This document shows positions 61,236 to 64,000 of a DNA stretch of 64,000 nucleotides, piece after piece. Under the pieces are notes generated by a model that worked only from the letters and a program-made list of their open reading frames with translations, did no database searches and was not told the DNA's origin. The stretch spans positions 285,206 through 349,205 of the forward strand of contig JANJUX010000033.1 of the NCBI GenBank assembly GCA_024710355.1, read 5' to 3'. The position numbers and the translations under genes were made by a program. The stretch is from Candidatus Rifleibacteriota bacterium (GTDB lineage: Bacteria > Muiribacteriota > Ozemobacteria > Ozemobacterales > Ozemobacteraceae). Each line of letters opens with the position of its first letter. Within the stretch, counting starts at the first letter, position 1.

Positions 61236-62315
61236 TTAATTTGAACCCTGATCGGCTTTGTCGCCTGGCGTCAGGTTTTTGCTGAAAAATGCACTGAGTT
61301 TTTCCCATGGAATGAGGTTTACCCGATCATAGAGGTCGACGTGGCCGGCGCCCTTCACGATGTAGAGTTCTTTTGGTTCTGCGGCGAGTTTGTAGGCATT
61401 TTCGCTGAACTCGATCGAGTGAGCACTTTCACCGGCGATGAAAAGCAGAGCCCGGGGCGAAATCGTTTCGATATCATTGAACGGGTAAAAGTTCATGAAT
61501 TTGGTCATGCTGCTGAGCATGGGCTTTGTTGTCTGTTCAGACAATTCACCTTCTGGCGTATAAGCGCCTCTGCTGGTGCGGTAGAAGTCATAGAACTCAC
61601 GCTGAATAGGGTGCGTGTTCGCATCGAGCTCGTTGACCGTTCCGGGGATGTATCTGGCTTCGCCCCCAGTGAATTCTACAAAGCGCTGCTCAATCGCTGA
61701 TTTTATGATCGATTTGCGTTGCTCAATGGTGGTGGAGTTTCTGAGTCCATTTCGAGCTGCAGCACCCATGTCATACATGCTTACAGTGGCAATGGCCTGC
61801 ATGCGTGGGTCGATTTTAGCGGCACTGATGGCAAAGCTGCCGCTGCCACATATTCCGAGAGCGCCGATTCGCTCTTTGTCTACAAAGGTTTGTGTGCTCA
61901 AAAAGTCTACCGCAGCACTGAAATCATCAGAGTAGATTTCTGGGGCTACCATATGACCGGGTTTGCCATCGCTCTCACCCCAGTAGGAAAGATCAATGGC
62001 CAGGGTTACAAATCCTTGCTCGGCCAGTTTAGTGGCATACAGATTTGAACTTTGCTCTTTCACGGCTCCAATTGGGTGACCAACGATGATTGCCGGATAT
62101 TTCTGATCTTTTTTCAGTCCGACTGGTATGAACAGATTACCTGCTACATTCATACCGTATTGATTTTTGAATCTTACCTTCTGTAGTTCTACTTTACTGC
62201 TTTTGTAGAAGTTGTCAGCTCCATTGGACATATCCTGAGCAAAAACCGGGGTGATGAGAATGCTCACCATTGCCAATATCATCACAAGCATGCTTGTCTG
62301 CCTTGAATTTTTCAT
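61236..62315 (-). CDS. Exported alpha/beta hydrolase
   Basis: 359 residues with a signal peptide (MKNSRQTSMLVMILAMVSIL, ending in ITPVFA). Hydrolase fold with oxyanion region VGHPIGAVKEQ, nucleophile elbow IGALGICGSGSFAIS, and candidate acid and base ESAHSIEF and GAGHVDLYD. The elbow carries a Cys before GSG, as in many dienelactone-hydrolase-like members, so the nucleophile could be that Cys or the following Ser. Homologues sit with flavodoxin, YqhD-like and AraC genes. Substrate unknown. Confidence 0.82.
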   Translation of the reverse strand: MKNSRQTSMLVMILAMVSILITPVFAQDMSNGADNFYKSSKVELQKVRFKNQYGMNVAGNLFIPVGLKKDQKYPAIIVGHPIGAVKEQSSNLYATKLAEQGFVTLAIDLSYWGESDGKPGHMVAPEIYSDDFSAAVDFLSTQTFVDKERIGALGICGSGSFAISAAKIDPRMQAIATVSMYDMGAAARNGLRNSTTIEQRKSIIKSAIEQRFVEFTGGEARYIPGTVNELDANTHPIQREFYDFYRTSRGAYTPEGELSEQTTKPMLSSMTKFMNFYPFNDIETISPRALLFIAGESAHSIEFSENAYKLAAEPKELYIVKGAGHVDLYDRVNLIPWEKLSAFFSKNLTPGDKADQGSN

Positions 62316-62367
62316 TTCGCGTTCTCCTTAATTTCTTTGCGTCGGAAAATGTGTGACAGGCCGTTGA

Positions 62368-63555
62368 TTAAAGAGCGGTTCGCAGCATGCTGACGATGTC
62401 TTCTTTCGTCATCGGTGGCCGGGCTGGCAGGCAGCCGTTTTCGTCTTTAAGAACCTGCAGGGCATCTTTGGCATACTGTTCCAGCAGCTCTTCGCCGATT
62501 TTCAGTTCTGAAAGCCGGGTCGGGCAGCCGATCGATCTTAAAAATTCTTCGAATTTATCAATACCGGCGTTGGCAAGGTCGAGAGGATTGGCAAACTTTT
62601 CGGTGATACCCATCACCCGCCGGGCGAACTGGGCAAACTTTGCCGGCCGGTTTTTCGCTGCAAAACGCATCCAGGCAGGGTTTACCACTGCAAGGCCGGC
62701 ACCGTGCGTGACGTCGTGATGTGCCGAAAGGGCGTGCTCGATCATGTGAACCGGGTAGCCACCGTTGGTGCCAGACTGAACCCAGCCGTTAAGGGCGACG
62801 ATCGATGCCCACTGAACTTGGGTGCGGGCTTCGATATTGTTGCCGTTTTCAACCGCTTTCGGGCCATACTCAAGAACCGTCTGGATTGCGCCTTCGGCAA
62901 ACCGGTCCTGAATCGGTGTGTCGTCAACGCCATTGAAATAGCCCTCGGTGATGTGCGTGATAATGTCACAGACGCCGTAGGCGGTCTGATCTTTCGGAAC
63001 GCTTACCGTCAGTTCCGGGTCTACCAGAGCCACTTTGGGGTAGAGGCACGGAACTTGAACGAAAGATTTAATTTTGCTTTCTTCGTTGGTAATGACCGCG
63101 CCGCAATTCATCTCAGAGCCGGTGGCTGCAAGAGTCGGAATAGCAATCAATGGCATGGCTTCAGTCGGGAAATACTGATTCTGCTGACCATGAAAGAACA
63201 TATCCCAGGGGTCGCCATTGTAAAGAACCGCCGCTGCGATTGCTTTTGCCGCATCCATGGCGCTGCCTCCGCCAAGGGCGATGATAACGTCGCATTTTTC
63301 GCGGCGGGCGATGTCGCGACCACGAATTATCGAAGAGAGTCTCGGGTTCGGTTCGATGCCGGTGCATTCAACATACTGAATTCCGGTTGTTTTTAAACTG
63401 GCGATTGCTTTGTCGAATGTGCCGTTGCGTTTGACACTGCCGCCGCCGGTAACGATCAGGGCTTTTTTACCATAGCGCTTTGTGGCCTCGCCGAGTTTCG
63501 TGATCGAGCCGGTGCCGAAAATGAGATGGGTAGGATTCTGAAATTCAAAATTCAT
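62368..63555 (-). CDS. Iron-containing alcohol dehydrogenase (YqhD/BDH-like)
   Basis: 395 residues with AAGGAG before the ATG. NAD(P)-binding GGGSVKRNGTFDKA and ALGGGSAMDAAKAIA, then the metal-ligand region TEGYF and the HMIEHALSAHHDVTHGAG helix carrying the His ligands. Probably reduces short-chain or reactive aldehydes with NADPH. Length and motif order match YqhD and butanol dehydrogenases. Upstream lies an inverted repeat that may bind the adjacent AraC-type regulator. Confidence 0.92.
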   Translation of the reverse strand: MNFEFQNPTHLIFGTGSITKLGEATKRYGKKALIVTGGGSVKRNGTFDKAIASLKTTGIQYVECTGIEPNPRLSSIIRGRDIARREKCDVIIALGGGSAMDAAKAIAAAVLYNGDPWDMFFHGQQNQYFPTEAMPLIAIPTLAATGSEMNCGAVITNEESKIKSFVQVPCLYPKVALVDPELTVSVPKDQTAYGVCDIITHITEGYFNGVDDTPIQDRFAEGAIQTVLEYGPKAVENGNNIEARTQVQWASIVALNGWVQSGTNGGYPVHMIEHALSAHHDVTHGAGLAVVNPAWMRFAAKNRPAKFAQFARRVMGITEKFANPLDLANAGIDKFEEFLRSIGCPTRLSELKIGEELLEQYAKDALQVLKDENGCLPARPPMTKEDIVSMLRTAL

Positions 63556-63654
63556 ACTTTGCTCCTTCGTTTAATTTCTGTTTTGATTTTTTTGCCGTTC
63601 CTATAACTAAAGATAGTCGTGATGCAGGAAAACGGGTATAGCATTAGTCCGTGA

Positions 63655-63708
63655 TAATTGTCTGATCCTCCGAAAAATCCGGCGTTCATTTTAAAAAAGA
63701 CAATTATT
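63655..63708. promoter_or_regulatory. Perfect 10-bp inverted repeat upstream of the dehydrogenase
   Basis: ATAATTGTCT at 63655-63664 and AGACAATTAT at 63699-63708, arms exact, centre-to-centre 44 bp. It lies 100-155 bp upstream of the dehydrogenase start and could be an operator or a leader hairpin. Confidence 0.45.
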
Positions 63709-63740
63709 GATAGCTGCAAACAGATTATAAAGGCTGGGCC

Positions 63741-63762
63741 AGTGTTTATCAGTGTTTATCCG
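63741..63762 (+). repeat. Two copies of GTGTTTATC(CG), 5' exon of the group II intron
   Basis: AGTGTTTATC is directly repeated, the second copy ending in CG at the intron boundary. It is the complement of the unit in the 37517-37576 array, with two mismatches over 22 bases. AUCCG at the edge could pair with CGGAU at 63957-63961 in the intron, as expected of an IBS1-EBS1 contact. Confidence 0.6.
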
Positions 63763-64000
63763 GTGCGCCAGGCAAAGCCTGGTCAATCTAGCTACATGAA
63801 AGGAGGTAGCCCCGGTAATTACTCGTTCATCGGGTAGTCGAACAGGCATCAGCAAGGGTACCGACCTGATGAAGCCCAGTGAGACAAGTTCGCAAGCCGT
63901 AGTGTAAAACGAACCGGAACCAGCCTCGTTACACTATTTGGGAGTGGCCAGTGATTCGGATTTCATGAAGCCTGTAATCTGGAGGGAAGTAAACGAGTGA
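63763..64000 (+). mobile_element. 5' part of a bacterial group II intron
   Basis: Begins GTGCGCC, the consensus 5' end of group II introns (GUGYG), and continues with the folded domain I signature: GCCAGGCAAAGCCTGG hairpin, AAAGGAGGTAGCC, and the paired AGTGTAA/TTACACT arms at 63901-63934. The DNA is structured and contains no reading frame. The intron-encoded reverse transcriptase and the 3' end lie beyond the window. The exact class is not determined. Confidence 0.75.

Overview
The window (about 52 % GC by eye) comes from a Gram-negative, flagellated bacterium. Signs of this are a lipoprotein, many Sec signal peptides, a CpxP-like periplasmic protein, a compact flagellin, TatA and sigma-54 control. 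The many type IV pilin-like and TPR/HEAT genes beside Rtc RNA repair suggest a deep-branching lineage. Candidatus Riflebacteria is possible, but that rests on general impression and I cannot fix the phylum.

Layout. 1-68 is the start of a leftward exported protein, followed by a NodB polysaccharide deacetylase. 1413-8610 is a leftward operon: TPR membrane protein, large secreted protein, three pilin-like proteins and a membrane GAF/adenylate cyclase. 8779-17121 runs right: class II aldolase, then lipoprotein, TPR/TerB, YbjN-like, secreted helical-repeat, HEAT, STAS and flagellin genes. 17822-20934 is a second pilin-like set. 21027-23603 is a secreted HExxH metalloprotease with a Thr-Gln repeat, followed by a two-domain paralogue that has lost the zinc motif. 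23954-25486 is a zinc phospholipase C-like protein.

25559-31594 is the highlight, an Rtc RNA-repair locus. rtcR faces left. A pair of perfect 12-bp AT palindromes and a consensus sigma-54 promoter drive a rightward unit made of a degenerate CAU tRNA-like RNA, a hairpin-rich leader, a slipin, rtcA and rtcB. 31763-41903 carries hrpB, a membrane spermidine-synthase-like protein with a translated palindromic repeat, a Uma2 nuclease, aspS and a Cpx-like two-component pair that diverges from a CpxP-like gene. 42798-46202 is a third pilin-like set behind an ECF sigma/anti-sigma pair. 46375-52261 holds an ABC exporter with a His-rich TPR protein, and a NifX/double-Mrp/NifX/DUF134 group.

52440-64000 holds an unknown protein, a DUF362 ferredoxin protein, an M20 peptidase and a redox-stress style cluster: exported flavodoxin, TatA, a deletion scar joining an aldo/keto reductase to a polyferredoxin, an AraC regulator, an exported alpha/beta hydrolase and a YqhD-like alcohol dehydrogenase. 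A PIN/RHH toxin-antitoxin pair interrupts it. The right edge enters a group II intron inserted next to a repeat that also forms an array at 37517-37576.
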